From Candidatus Bathyarchaeota archaeon (GTDB lineage: Archaea; Thermoproteota; Bathyarchaeia; Bathyarchaeales; Bathycorpusculaceae): a stretch of DNA of 64,000 bases. A program made the position numbers and the translations under genes. The stretch spans positions 1 through 64,000 of the forward strand of contig JAOZHY010000018.1 in NCBI GenBank assembly GCA_026014595.1, in the 5' to 3' direction. The notes beneath the pieces were generated by a model. That model did no database searches. It saw only the letters and a program-made list of their open reading frames with translations, and was not told the DNA's origin. Shown in pieces: positions 43,404 to 52,004 of this stretch (position 1 is the first letter of the stretch; each line of letters starts with the position of its first letter).

Positions 43404-45665
43404 TTACGCTAAGGATTGAACAGCAAAAGATGCGCGATCACACATTCTTATAAGTCTTGATGCGATACAGTATGCTGCATATTGCCTTCTGCGTTCAATA
43501 TCCACAAAAGGCATATCTAGGTTAATTTCATACGGAATTTCGGTTATGATGTTCTTAGAAATCTCTGCAGAAAGGTCATAGTTCTTAACAATTTTCACCA
43601 AAGTTCTTTCATAGATCTCTTTCCAACCCAAATTGTATTGTGGAACTTTTCCAGCGCGAGTGTGATGATGATGTGCGATGGCAAGTTCAAAGGCTGTAGT
43701 GAAGTGCTGGTTTTCTATCAGTTCATAAAAAATTTCCCGTGTAGCATAAGCAGCGACGGTGGCGTGAGGCACCGTTTTTGGCTTTGTGGAAATATGTGCC
43801 AGCGGAACAGAATCTTTTCCATATACGCCTATTTCACGTTGCCACTTAACATTCAATTTACCGAGGTCGTGAATTGCTAAGCATAGAGCAATTAATCCTT
43901 CAACTTTATGCAAGTCGCTGTTAAGGACTTTCGCCAGTAACCTTAGAGAGTGTAGTTCATCTCTTTTTATTTTGTCAAAAGCTTTCAAGCAATTATCTAC
44001 ATGCCGTTCCCAAGGCTCACGAGAATATTCAAATACCATACTTTGAAGCGTATCATGCGTTTGAGTTTGAAGGTTTTCACCTTTTGCGCCGAGAACAAGC
44101 CCTAATTCAGAGGAGTATTCTGCACATTCTGGAGGTATAACGTAGAATTCATAAGGATATAATTTATCCGCCTTCTTTACATTTGGTTTATGCTCTCCAA
44201 ATTCGTCATGTCCAAATTCAATATGCCATATTTTTGGCAAATATTTCTTAAGAACGTCGACATGGATATTGAGCCAAGGCATATTCAACATTTCTCTGTA
44301 AGATAATTCGGATGGATTTTCATATACTGTTAGATTTGCACTAAAAACTTCTCGTATGGTCTCTTCTACTGCTCGTCTATCACCCTTGAAAGCAGCGTTA
44401 CCGAGAGCAAACCGTAATCTATGTCTTAGGTTTTCATCTTGCAAAATTTTTTCAAATTCATTACTCAAAAGTTCATTAACAAAGGCGATTTCCTCATTCC
44501 AGCCGATTTTTTTACCGTCTAAGTGGTTACATATGTAATTTCTACAATTATTTAGCTCCACTTCCTCATAAGGTGCAGGGCATTCAACATCAAAAACGTC
44601 AACTCTTCCTTGACCGCCCTCACGGGCGCATCTCCCAATTCTTTGAACAAGAGCGTCAGGAGGCGCTATTTCCGTAAGCAACAAATCACATGAAATATCC
44701 AACCCGACTTCACACACTTGCGTTGTAACAACACATGTTTTTTCACCTTGCTTTTTCAGAGACGCTTTCATCATTTGTTCCATACTCGTTCTATCGTCTT
44801 CCAGAAATCGTGAGTGCAGCAAAAACACGTTAAAATGAGCCGAACTCAATTCTCTTTTAATGCATTGGAAAAGCGTTTGTGCCCGATCAACTGTATTACA
44901 TGCCACAATTATTCGATTAAACGATTTAGCTGAAGCTATAATGTCTTTTGCCTCAAGAATTTTGCCCCGCCAACGTAATATGACTTGACGATTATGACGT
45001 TTTGGCACATCATCATCACTTGCCTCGACGATTTTTACTTTATCAGCAAATTTTCCGTTATTTTCAAACCATTCAATAAAAGAATCAGGCAATGTAGCCG
45101 ACATAACAACGAAAGGTAAACCTAAATTCGCTACATGTTCAATTAAAACGATTGCACTTTGCAAACCTAAAAGGTGGTCGTAAACATGAACCTCATCAAA
45201 ACACAAAAATGAAGAAACCACGGCGCCCGCAGGGATATTCCCTTGGTGAACTGGGAGACTCAGCGGAGTGCAACAATACGCACCCACTGTTTGATCTATT
45301 GTTGCCACAACAATTTCGCTTCTTAAAAAAGGATCCATGGAATTTGCACCATGTTGAGGTGAAACTGCCAAGGGAGAGCCTAACTTCTTGATGCCTCTAT
45401 TGATGCGATAACATACGTCTTCAACTAAAGCCCTTGTAGGCAACGAGTAGATCATTCTAAATGGAAAGTCCTCTGCTTTCCTCATGGCTAATAGAGAGAT
45501 GTAGCAAGCCTCTGTTTTTCCTGAACCGCAGGGAGCGCGCAAAACAACCGACTTTCCATTAGCAATGTTTTTTACAGTTTCTAATTGATGCGGATACGGC
45601 TGTCCTCCGCCCAGTGCCACCTTAAATATTTCTTCTATCGAGAAACTATCAGGAAATATATTCAA
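43404..45665 (-). CDS. cas3: CRISPR helicase-nuclease Cas3, helicase first and HD domain last
   Basis: The 753-residue protein begins with a superfamily 2 helicase: Walker A APCGSGKTEA (about 43-52), DEVH box in LCFDEVHVYD, MSATLPDS, VTTQVCEVGLDIS and QRIGRCAREG. The C-terminal 200 residues are an HD nuclease, with HDLGKLNVKW near 598, HATVAAYA near 635 and AHHHHTRAG near 665. Usual Cas3 has HD first, and I-A systems often split the two, so this order is notable. It degrades target DNA recruited by Cascade. A TATA box and dyad lie upstream at 45774-45796. Confidence 0.93.
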   Translation of the reverse strand: MNIFPDSFSIEEIFKVALGGGQPYPHQLETVKNIANGKSVVLRAPCGSGKTEACYISLLAMRKAEDFPFRMIYSLPTRALVEDVCYRINRGIKKLGSPLAVSPQHGANSMDPFLRSEIVVATIDQTVGAYCCTPLSLPVHQGNIPAGAVVSSFLCFDEVHVYDHLLGLQSAIVLIEHVANLGLPFVVMSATLPDSFIEWFENNGKFADKVKIVEASDDDVPKRHNRQVILRWRGKILEAKDIIASAKSFNRIIVACNTVDRAQTLFQCIKRELSSAHFNVFLLHSRFLEDDRTSMEQMMKASLKKQGEKTCVVTTQVCEVGLDISCDLLLTEIAPPDALVQRIGRCAREGGQGRVDVFDVECPAPYEEVELNNCRNYICNHLDGKKIGWNEEIAFVNELLSNEFEKILQDENLRHRLRFALGNAAFKGDRRAVEETIREVFSANLTVYENPSELSYREMLNMPWLNIHVDVLKKYLPKIWHIEFGHDEFGEHKPNVKKADKLYPYEFYVIPPECAEYSSELGLVLGAKGENLQTQTHDTLQSMVFEYSREPWERHVDNCLKAFDKIKRDELHSLRLLAKVLNSDLHKVEGLIALCLAIHDLGKLNVKWQREIGVYGKDSVPLAHISTKPKTVPHATVAAYATREIFYELIENQHFTTAFELAIAHHHHTRAGKVPQYNLGWKEIYERTLVKIVKNYDLSAEISKNIITEIPYEINLDMPFVDIERRRQYAAYCIASRLIRMCDRASFAVQSLA

Positions 45666-45773
45666 TCACCCCTCCCTATTCTTTGGTTATTTGTGGTTAT
45701 TTTTTTTAATTCTTGTTATCATTTTTTCAGGTTTTTCGGTACAGTTTCCGCTAACATTAAATGGCTCCGTTAA

Positions 45774-45796
45774 CTGTAAATTCACAGTATATATAG
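45774..45796 (-). promoter_or_regulatory. TATA box and flanking dyad of the cas3 operon
   Basis: A near-palindrome CTGTAAATTCACAG (45774-45787) touches a strong TATA element ctatatatac (minus strand, about 45787-45796). It lies about 120 bp before the cas3 start, which leaves a leader of roughly 95 nt. The dyad overlaps the region where TBP/TFB would sit, so a repressor is plausible. Confidence 0.5.
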
Positions 45797-45850
45797 AGGG
45801 GGCTCAAGTCTGTTTTTGCGCGCAAATACACCAACACCAGCTGTTGCCTC

Positions 45851-46651
45851 TCACGTTTTGTAAGGTAACATATGCACTATGCCAAATCCGCCTGTGCGGT
45901 TCCCACCCAAATTAGAGTACTCCGCGTACTTCGCCAGCATGCACGTTATCTTGTTCCATTCGCTTTCTTTATCTTTTATTTCATATGTGACCCATCCAAC
46001 AAACCCTGTTGCCTTCTTCCTGCGCATAACCGCTAACCGCGTATGCAAATCATACTCGCATACGCCTACATTCTTCGTCAGCCATTCTTTATAGGCTAAG
46101 TACTCTTCCTTGCTAAATTGCCTACCGTCACTGAACAGGTTCCAAACCCGCATCAAACCAGAAAACACTTTAACCGCGTCAGGAAACACCCAATGAAAAC
46201 CACTTCCCAAACTCGCAAAATACGTAGGCGTCCTAAACACCAGCCTAAACCTGTCAACTACTTGCGCTTCCTTCTCCAAATCCACATAACTCTTACAGTT
46301 AACGCTTAAACTGGCAACCCGAAAAACCGCGTCAAAAACCATCAAACTATTCTCCTTCTGGAAATAGTTAAGAATAAACGTGCTATACTCGTCACGCAAA
46401 AACCTAAAATGCACAAAGCAAGGCGCCTGCGGATCCAACTCATAACCACCCTCAACACGGCTTCTGCTCTTGAACCCCAAAGGCGTCACACTGTAAGGCT
46501 TACGCACATCCAACTCATGCAGCAATCCAGATGCAGCAGGATCCACCCGCCTAACAGCATGCAACAACAAACCACGCGCCACATAGCCCGTAAAAAACGG
46601 CAAAGCCACAGGTTTCTCCGCATACATCTCCAAACCGATCTCAACAGGCAA
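45851..46651 (-). CDS. cas6: CRISPR crRNA endonuclease Cas6
   Basis: The 266-residue RAMP protein has the C-terminal glycine-rich loop GGNRTGGFGIVHM and two ferredoxin-like halves (IGLEMYAEKPVALPFFTGYVARGLLLHAV at the start). The start is TTG 46651, with GGGAG about 10 nt upstream; the frame is closed just before it. Cas6 cuts the repeat, leaving the ATTGAAAG handle. It is upstream of cas3 but separated by a promoter region, so it may be transcribed apart. Confidence 0.9.
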   Translation of the reverse strand: MPVEIGLEMYAEKPVALPFFTGYVARGLLLHAVRRVDPAASGLLHELDVRKPYSVTPLGFKSRSRVEGGYELDPQAPCFVHFRFLRDEYSTFILNYFQKENSLMVFDAVFRVASLSVNCKSYVDLEKEAQVVDRFRLVFRTPTYFASLGSGFHWVFPDAVKVFSGLMRVWNLFSDGRQFSKEEYLAYKEWLTKNVGVCEYDLHTRLAVMRRKKATGFVGWVTYEIKDKESEWNKITCMLAKYAEYSNLGGNRTGGFGIVHMLPYKT

Positions 46652-46739
46652 ACCAGTTCAACTCCCGCAAATGGGATTTACCCCAAACATCAACAGCCAA
46701 AAATATTAACCCAATAGACAAATAAAACTTTCCAAAAAA

Positions 46740-47049
46740 CCGAAAACAACTTGCACAAGCGCTCAAAAACCAGATACCACAAAACAAATTTCCACATGCT
46801 CAGACATTGGAAAGCCACAATGCTCTATCATCAAACCAAAGACCCCTACTACGTACAACACTTCCTCGGACAGCTAAAAACAACCGAGATATACATAAAC
46901 ATCGAACATGCCTTATCTGATCCTGGCGCTAACGACCAATGCCGTGCGAATCGCGGAAACACCCGAAGAAGTCAAAGGAGCTACTATAAGTAGGATTCAA
47001 ATACGTCTGCCAAAAGGATACGTTAATATCCTTGAGGAAACGCAAATGA
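46740..47049 (+). pseudogene. Decayed 3' end of a tyrosine recombinase
   Basis: Three reading frames together match the end of the intact integrase at 60116. They read FHMLRHWKATMLYHQTKDPYYVQHFLG and TTEIYINIEHAL in one frame, VRIAETPEEVKG in a second, and VGFKYVCQKDTLISLRKRK-stop in a third. At least two frameshifts and a lost N-terminus make it a pseudogene. It ends 46 bp before a fragment of tRNA-His, as the intact gene ends 42 bp before the intact tRNA. Confidence 0.85.
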
Positions 47050-47094
47050 TAACAAAACTCAACATCGCTAGATTCCGAAGACTTTCCAAAAAGC

Positions 47095-47109
47095 GGCCGG
47101 GGTGAGGTA
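47095..47109 (+). other. Partial tRNA-His copy (left attachment site candidate)
   Basis: Fifteen bases (GGCCGGGGTGAGGTA) match the first 15 nt, including G-1, of the tRNA-His at 61414-61428 with one difference. Here the fifth acceptor base is G, which would pair with the host 3' half, while the intact gene has A. The last nine bases GGTGAGGTA are identical, and similarity stops right after them. Confidence 0.65.
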
Positions 47110-47224
47110 TCTCAGCCCCGAGTGGTGATTTCACCCGCGAACATTTCCCTTTTTTTGCTACGTGCATTATGCAACGCGGTTTTCATGGAAATTTTTATTA
47201 GGGAAAGCCGGATTATTGTTACAA

Positions 47225-47249
47225 TCGAGTGAAGCTAAACTACACTCGA
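47225..47249. promoter_or_regulatory. Inverted repeat near the left end of the element
   Basis: TCGAGTG and CACTCGA pair perfectly over an 11-bp spacer, about 125 bp upstream of the first element gene. It could be an operator or a partition site for the ParB-like protein. Nothing else is evident in 47110-47374. Confidence 0.35.
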
Positions 47250-47374
47250 ATGTAAAAGTTTGAATGTCTGGCAAAGTTACTGAAAGCTAGAAGGAAAATA
47301 AGCGATGTTGGCGCGAGTGAAAAGCCACCCTGCTAAAGAAAAACACGTTAGATTAACACTAGAGGAAGAAAATA

Positions 47375-47680
47375 ATGGCTGAAACCGTCAAGAAACCGTC
47401 ATTAAACCGTTCGGCGAAGGAGCGCAGAAACACGTTATTTCGCTGTTTAGACAGTGTTTTGAGCCTTTCCCACAGAAAAATTCATTCCGAGGGAAACAGC
47501 GACCGGGCAAAGCAGGGGTGGGCACGAGTTTTGGTTTCAGCAGTCTCCACTTATGGCGGTTTGCTTAAGGACGAGGAGTTGGAGCTCAGGGTGATTGCGC
47601 TGGAGGAGAAGCTGAAGAACAGCATACTGATTCCGAAGCCGCAAGACGCCAGCGAAAAACGGGTTAGGAGGGGTTTCTGA
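47375..47680 (+). CDS. Element protein, 101 aa, unknown
   Basis: A basic protein, mainly helical (DELELRVIALEEKLKNSI near its end). The first gene of a plus-strand run that overlaps the next gene by 1 nt. GAGGAAG stands before its ATG. I do not recognise a family. Confidence 0.65.
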   Translation: MAETVKKPSLNRSAKERRNTLFRCLDSVLSLSHRKIHSEGNSDRAKQGWARVLVSAVSTYGGLLKDEELELRVIALEEKLKNSILIPKPQDASEKRVRRGF

Positions 47681-48342
47681 TGAATGGGTTAAGCCGTAAA
47701 CTTCACGAGTTAGAGGATAACGTTTTAGGCTTTCCTCCCGAGGACGACGACATACTGCTACACATAGGCGACGAGGACGAGCAGCTCTTGCATGACCATG
47801 CACAGAGGATAAGAGCAACTGTGAAGGACGACGCTCAAGCCATAATCGAAAGCAGGGCAAGCTTGGAGCAGCAGGAAGAGGCAGCCAAGCAGCTTCTCAG
47901 CAGACTAACCGACGAGGAAACGGCTATTCTTGAACAATCTTACGAGTTTATGAGCTACCGCGTAGAGCGCTTAGTCTATAAGTGGTTTGCTGCTGCATAC
48001 CCGAAAGGCAAAGACGAGCGTGTCATGCTCAGGGTCATGTGGTTTTTCCGTGAGATGCAGAAATTCCTTCACGCCAACCGGATAGAAGATTACGAGTGGA
48101 ATAGCAACCGAAACGAAGATGACCCTAACTTTGATGATGATGCTTGGTGGACCGCTTTAGAGGCTAAGATAAAAGCGGAATACCCTGAAGGCATATTCAC
48201 TAAGGAGAGTTTTGAGGAGTTTGAACGGTTCCATGACGAGTTTATTGCGGGCAAAATCAGGGAGTATTATGAGGCGCACCCAGAGGCGCGGGAAGCGCTA
48301 ATTCAAGGTTTAAACAAGAAAATAGAGGAGTCAAAGAAATGA
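47680..48342 (+). CDS. Element protein, 220 aa, acidic and helical, unknown
   Basis: Acidic, mostly helical protein (QAIIESRASLEQQEEAAKQLL; FEEFERFHDEFIAGKIREYY). It has no recognised motif. It overlaps the ParB-like gene by 4 nt and the previous one by 1 nt, so it is part of one transcript and perhaps one complex. Confidence 0.7.
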   Translation: MNGLSRKLHELEDNVLGFPPEDDDILLHIGDEDEQLLHDHAQRIRATVKDDAQAIIESRASLEQQEEAAKQLLSRLTDEETAILEQSYEFMSYRVERLVYKWFAAAYPKGKDERVMLRVMWFFREMQKFLHANRIEDYEWNSNRNEDDPNFDDDAWWTALEAKIKAEYPEGIFTKESFEEFERFHDEFIAGKIREYYEAHPEAREALIQGLNKKIEESKK

Positions 48343-48893
48343 GCGAGGTTGAAAAGGAAATTCCGATTCCGATGTCGGAGCGCGTGAAAATCAGCGACCT
48401 CAAGTTTGACCAGGACAATCCCAACAGAATGAGCCGGGCGCAACTCGATCGCTTGAAAGCCTCAATTAAAAAGTGGGGCGACATTGTTCCCGTTGTCACC
48501 AATAGTGAGCTTTTGGTGGCGGATGGCCAGCAGCGCGTTACCGCGATGAGGGAGCTTGGCATGACCGAGTGTAGCGTCATCCGTTTACCCGTTAAGGATG
48601 TTGACCGCCGTCTTCTGAGGCAGGTGCTTAACAAGCTCAGGGGCAAACACAACAAAGAATTAGACAGTGCCGAATACTTGTGCATAATTGAGCAGGGCGA
48701 AAAAGAAGATTTGAAGGCGCTTCTTGCATCTGTGGGCGAGGAACTTCCAGAGGATTTGGACGACCGTGAGATTTCATTCGCTGTACCTGAAACTTATGAG
48801 ATAATAATCGAATGCAAAGACGAGGCTGACCAGAAACGCATTTTTGAGAAACTAAAGCTGGAGGGGTATAAGCTACGGATTTTGACATTGTGA
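48339..48893 (+). CDS. ParB/Srx-fold N-terminal domain protein
   Basis: The 184-residue protein has KISDLKFDQDNPNRMSRAQLDRLKASIKKWGDIVPVV and then LLVADGQQRVTAMRELGM, the ParB-type GxxR motif (DGQQR near residues 64-68). The C-terminus is different from plasmid ParB. In phages and archaeal elements such domains often lie beside modification enzymes. It overlaps the ABC ATPase gene by 4 nt. Confidence 0.85.
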   Translation: MSEVEKEIPIPMSERVKISDLKFDQDNPNRMSRAQLDRLKASIKKWGDIVPVVTNSELLVADGQQRVTAMRELGMTECSVIRLPVKDVDRRLLRQVLNKLRGKHNKELDSAEYLCIIEQGEKEDLKALLASVGEELPEDLDDREISFAVPETYEIIIECKDEADQKRIFEKLKLEGYKLRILTL

Positions 48894-49555
48894 AACGCTG
48901 GAGTCAAGTAAACAGCTTCAGAGCGCAAAGCGTAGTGGGAAGCTTTACGCTTTGTGACGTAAAGCTGGAGAAACGTTTCCGAGGCGCATTGCCTATTGAG
49001 GAGCATGGCTGGCAAATAGGCGTCATCGTTGGACGAAGCGGATCAGGCAAAACAAGCATTGCCAAGCAGCTTTTCCGAGATGGTTACATCCGAGGATTCG
49101 AGTACACGCACCAATGTGTATTGGATGATTTTCCAGAGGAGCTTGAGACAGGGGAGATTACTAAGGCGCTTTGTAGCGTAGGCTTCGCATCGCCGCCTGA
49201 TTGGCTTAAAAGCTATGATTGCCTTAGCCAAGGCGAGAAGATGCGCGTTGACATAGCCCGTGCGTTGTGTTTGGATAAGCCGCTTATCGTTTTTGATGAG
49301 TTTACTAGTGTTGTGGATAGGGAGATTGCGAAGGTTAGCGCATTTGCGATTAGTAAGGCTGTTCGCAGGTCCAAGAAGAAGTTTATCGCCGTGACCTGTC
49401 ATTATGATGTTGTTGACTGGTTAGAGCCTGACTGGGTGTTCTGCACCGACGACATGACGTTTAGCCGAAAAAAAGGGTTAGGCCGCCCGTTGAACTCCAA
49501 GTCCGTCGGTGCGGCCATAGCCTTTGGAAAATGTTTCGGCAATATCACTATCTAA
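48890..49555 (+). CDS. ABC-type ATPase domain protein (zero-frame product)
   Basis: The 221-residue soluble ATPase has Walker A VGRSGSGKTSIAKQL (about 45-59), signature CLSQGEKMRVDIARALCL, Walker B KPLIVFDEFTSVVD and an H-loop (AVTCHYDVVDWL). There is no transmembrane partner nearby. After an A7 run at 49468-49474 the zero frame ends with a short tail and stops at 49555. The -1 frame instead runs straight into the GNAT gene with RPPVELQVRR, as in homologues where the two domains are fused. Confidence 0.85.
   Translation: MKRWSQVNSFRAQSVVGSFTLCDVKLEKRFRGALPIEEHGWQIGVIVGRSGSGKTSIAKQLFRDGYIRGFEYTHQCVLDDFPEELETGEITKALCSVGFASPPDWLKSYDCLSQGEKMRVDIARALCLDKPLIVFDEFTSVVDREIAKVSAFAISKAVRRSKKKFIAVTCHYDVVDWLEPDWVFCTDDMTFSRKKGLGRPLNSKSVGAAIAFGKCFGNITI
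49468..49474 (+). other. A7 slippery heptamer joining the ABC and GNAT frames
   Basis: In the ABC frame the codons are CGA AAA AAA GGG, i.e. the canonical pattern A AAA AAA. A -1 slip gives AAA AAA AGG GTT AGG CCG CCC and so the uninterrupted linker to FRQYHYLNGS. The -1 frame has a stop just upstream, at 49462-49464, so the slip must occur here or slightly later. Confidence 0.55.
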
Positions 49556-49959
49556 ACGGCTCTTTGCCCTCTACTGCTCGCTGTTACGCGGCAATTTACA
49601 AAGACAAGCCAGTAGCCTTTATCGCAGTTGTGCATGTGCGCATGCGAGCAAGGTACTATCGTGTTTCAAGACTTGTTGTTTTGCCAGACTACCAAGGAAT
49701 AGGCATAGGAAAACGACTGCTTAACTTTGTAGCTGAACTCTATACTTCCCAAACAATGTTGCCTTTTTACATTTTGACGAGTAACCCTCAGATTATCCAC
49801 GGGAGCATGAAAGGCTGGAAAATAGTCCGTCTTGGGCATGCAAGCGAAGGAAAAGGCAACACGAGAATGAACAATGAATTACGCGGTAGCCTTAGCCGAA
49901 ACCGCATAACCGTTAGTTTGCAGTATGTTCCAGGAAGAAATCTGTTGTTATTTACTTAA
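49531..49959 (+). CDS. GNAT-fold transferase (C-terminal half of an ABC-GNAT protein)
   Basis: From ATG 49531 it has 142 residues; the coding frame is open back to 49465. It starts FRQYHYLNGSLPSTARCYAAI and has the acetyl-CoA loop VLPDYQGIGIGKRLLNFVAELY. Phage and bacterial homologues with FRRYHYL-type starts are often fused behind an ABC ATPase domain. It may be made alone or by frameshift with the ATPase. Phage Mu Mom, a DNA-adenine modification enzyme, also has a GNAT fold. A DNA-modifying role with ParB and ATPase is inference. Confidence 0.8.
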   Translation: MFRQYHYLNGSLPSTARCYAAIYKDKPVAFIAVVHVRMRARYYRVSRLVVLPDYQGIGIGKRLLNFVAELYTSQTMLPFYILTSNPQIIHGSMKGWKIVRLGHASEGKGNTRMNNELRGSLSRNRITVSLQYVPGRNLLLFT

Positions 49960-50229
49960 GCAAAAATACACCATTAAAAATAGTTGAATTAATAGAAAGA
50001 TTGGAACCAGCAAAAACTTGATTTTACGAGTTTTATGTCTAAAGAGTAACATGCCTGCGTAAGCGCCAAACGGTCCTAAGAAGGCAATCAGTAAAAGTCT
50101 TGACTCAGGTATCCTCCAGCTGCCTTTTTTGCTGTTCAGCTTATCTATTCCAAATACTGCTAAAGCCAGAATGTTCACAACGGCTAAGGAAATTTGTAGC
50201 AAGGAAAATTGAATCATGTCATTTACCAT
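49948..50229 (-). CDS. DUF1294 small membrane protein
   Basis: The 93-residue protein has three hydrophobic helices, with the DUF1294 core FGIDKLNSKKGSWRIPESRLLLIAFLGPFGAYAGMLLFRHKTRK. Function is unknown. It overlaps the upstream gene (50223) by 7 nt and converges with the GNAT gene, overlapping by 12 nt. Confidence 0.88.
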   Translation of the reverse strand: MVNDMIQFSLLQISLAVVNILALAVFGIDKLNSKKGSWRIPESRLLLIAFLGPFGAYAGMLLFRHKTRKIKFLLVPIFLLIQLFLMVYFCLSK

Positions 50230-50858
50230 CTATCTCGTCTACAAGCTGATTCTCTTTTCATCTCTTTTTCTATTTCACGGTAAATGCTCTTCTCCATTTC
50301 TGAAATAATCGCCAAGTCTGCGCTTGCTGAGCTCTTTACGATTGGCACCCTTATCAGCCTGTCTTCTCTTCTCACAGGAAAATATTCGATTGCTACCTCT
50401 TTAGATGCGCTTGCAAGTTTTTCTCCTGAACACCAAAAATCATGCATTTCAACTCTAAGGATATGCTGCCCTTGGACGATTCCAGTCATGTTAAGCACGG
50501 ATGAGAACTCGGATTCATCGGACGCAAGCGGTCCCTGGAGAATGCGTAGGTGAAGGGATTCGATTTTCTGGTCGTCGAAATACAGGTCTGCGGTGATTCT
50601 TGAAAAAGAGGCTCTTGAAGGTAGCAGTCTAAATGCGACTTCCATGACCAACTCATCTTCCCGCGTAGAGGTGTTGACCTCAGTTATTTCAATTTTCTTT
50701 GGCGGTTTAGGCGCCACTGGGTTGGTAGGTTGAACCTTATGCGTTTTTGGTAGATCGCCAAGCGTTGACTGTTTTGAATACTTGACGTCTGTTCGGATTT
50801 TCTCTCTCAATCGCTGGGACTTAGTTGGTTTAACCATTGTTATCTCGCAACTGACCAT
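50223..50858 (-). CDS. Element protein, 211 aa, beta-rich, unknown
   Basis: The first 60 residues are basic, Pro-rich and likely disordered. The rest looks like a beta sandwich (ELVMEVAFRLLPSRASFSRITADLYFDDQKIESLHLRIL). The tail is charged. It heads a two-gene minus-strand unit with DUF1294. No family is recognised. Confidence 0.65.
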   Translation of the reverse strand: MVSCEITMVKPTKSQRLREKIRTDVKYSKQSTLGDLPKTHKVQPTNPVAPKPPKKIEITEVNTSTREDELVMEVAFRLLPSRASFSRITADLYFDDQKIESLHLRILQGPLASDESEFSSVLNMTGIVQGQHILRVEMHDFWCSGEKLASASKEVAIEYFPVRREDRLIRVPIVKSSASADLAIISEMEKSIYREIEKEMKRESACRRDRW

Positions 50859-50997
50859 TAATTATTTTGTTCACATAGCTTCTAAACCATTCTGTTCAGC
50901 AAACAGAACAATTGACCATTCACAGCCCAGCCTCTTGAACCAATAATTTGCAGATTTTCCGCACTCTCAGCTCACGGGCTTCACGGTTGTCAAAGGA

Positions 50998-51738
50998 TTG
51001 AGAAATATGGTTGAATCTTACGGTAAGGATGGTAATATTGAAAACATAAGGCAGAGCGTATTTGCTTTGTTGGATGAGAACCCTCTTCTTACTGCCAAAA
51101 CAATATGCGCCAGACTGGGCATTCCATACTGGCAATACCGTGGTTACGTCTATAAGTTGAAGTTTGAGTGGAAGTCTCACCGTCAAAATGAACTCGGTTC
51201 AAAGTGTTCAAATGTTCACAGTTGGCACGGGGTCTGCGTTGTACCTGCTTTTGTGAGTCGAGAAGATGCCATTGCAGTTGGTTGGAAGGAGACTAAGGCA
51301 AAGAATAAGTGGCTATTGTGGAATGATGGAATTGGGAGGATGATGTGGTTTGAGAATGGGCGAGTTTTCGTCTACGTACGCAGTCCTGCTAATTTGGGTC
51401 GCGTAAAGCAGCTTATTAGCAATGGGTTTTTCAATACGGGTCTTATTTATGAACTCAGGATTCTGGAACAAGTCTTTAAGACCTTTAAATTTAAGGGAGC
51501 CCACTATGTTTATGATGCTGGGCAACCGTTGCCGAAGATGACTATTGATGCTTTTCAGAAAAGTCATGGTATCCTGATTAAGACGGGTGATAAGAGCCAT
51601 CGGAGAGCTGTTGAGGTTATTTCGCGTTGTCCTGATTGGGCTGAAAGGAACGAGCTACTTTTGGGAAGGCTTACTGAGCTACTGTGTCCTGAAAGTTTCA
51701 AAAAGGAGCCTTTTAAGAAACCTGATTACGTAGCTTAG
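50998..51738 (+). CDS. Element protein with N-terminal HTH, 246 aa, unknown
   Basis: TTG 50998 or ATG 51007 begins a protein whose first 70 residues look like a helix-turn-helix (NPLLTAKTICARLGIPYWQYRGYVYKLKFEWK). The middle contains VYVRSPANLGRVKQLISNGFF. A DNA-binding role is likely, but the C-terminal domain is not recognised. The promoter region is AT-poor. After it, 51739-52004 holds no gene I can see. Confidence 0.7.
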   Translation: MRNMVESYGKDGNIENIRQSVFALLDENPLLTAKTICARLGIPYWQYRGYVYKLKFEWKSHRQNELGSKCSNVHSWHGVCVVPAFVSREDAIAVGWKETKAKNKWLLWNDGIGRMMWFENGRVFVYVRSPANLGRVKQLISNGFFNTGLIYELRILEQVFKTFKFKGAHYVYDAGQPLPKMTIDAFQKSHGILIKTGDKSHRRAVEVISRCPDWAERNELLLGRLTELLCPESFKKEPFKKPDYVA

Positions 51739-52004
51739 CCCTTGCGGGATTCTTCTACTCCTACCTTGTTGCAAAGCTTTAAAGTGCAGAGAGCTTTTTG
51801 GTCATGGTTTTTAGGCATGGCTTTCACTCTACCTTGCTTAAGATTTTAGATTAATCTTCTAATAACTGGTTAGAGTAGCTCGCAAGTGGAAATCAAGCCA
51901 AAAGAACAGCGAACTTCGTAAAAAAGCAGGCTTATATGCGTTCTTAACTGAGATACTTATTAGGTCACCTTGATTTTTTCACTTGTCCGTGAGAATAAGT
52001 ATGG

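Noticed and set aside
47304-47381. A 25-codon frame before the first element gene
   Set aside because: No ribosome site and no family; it is too short to support.
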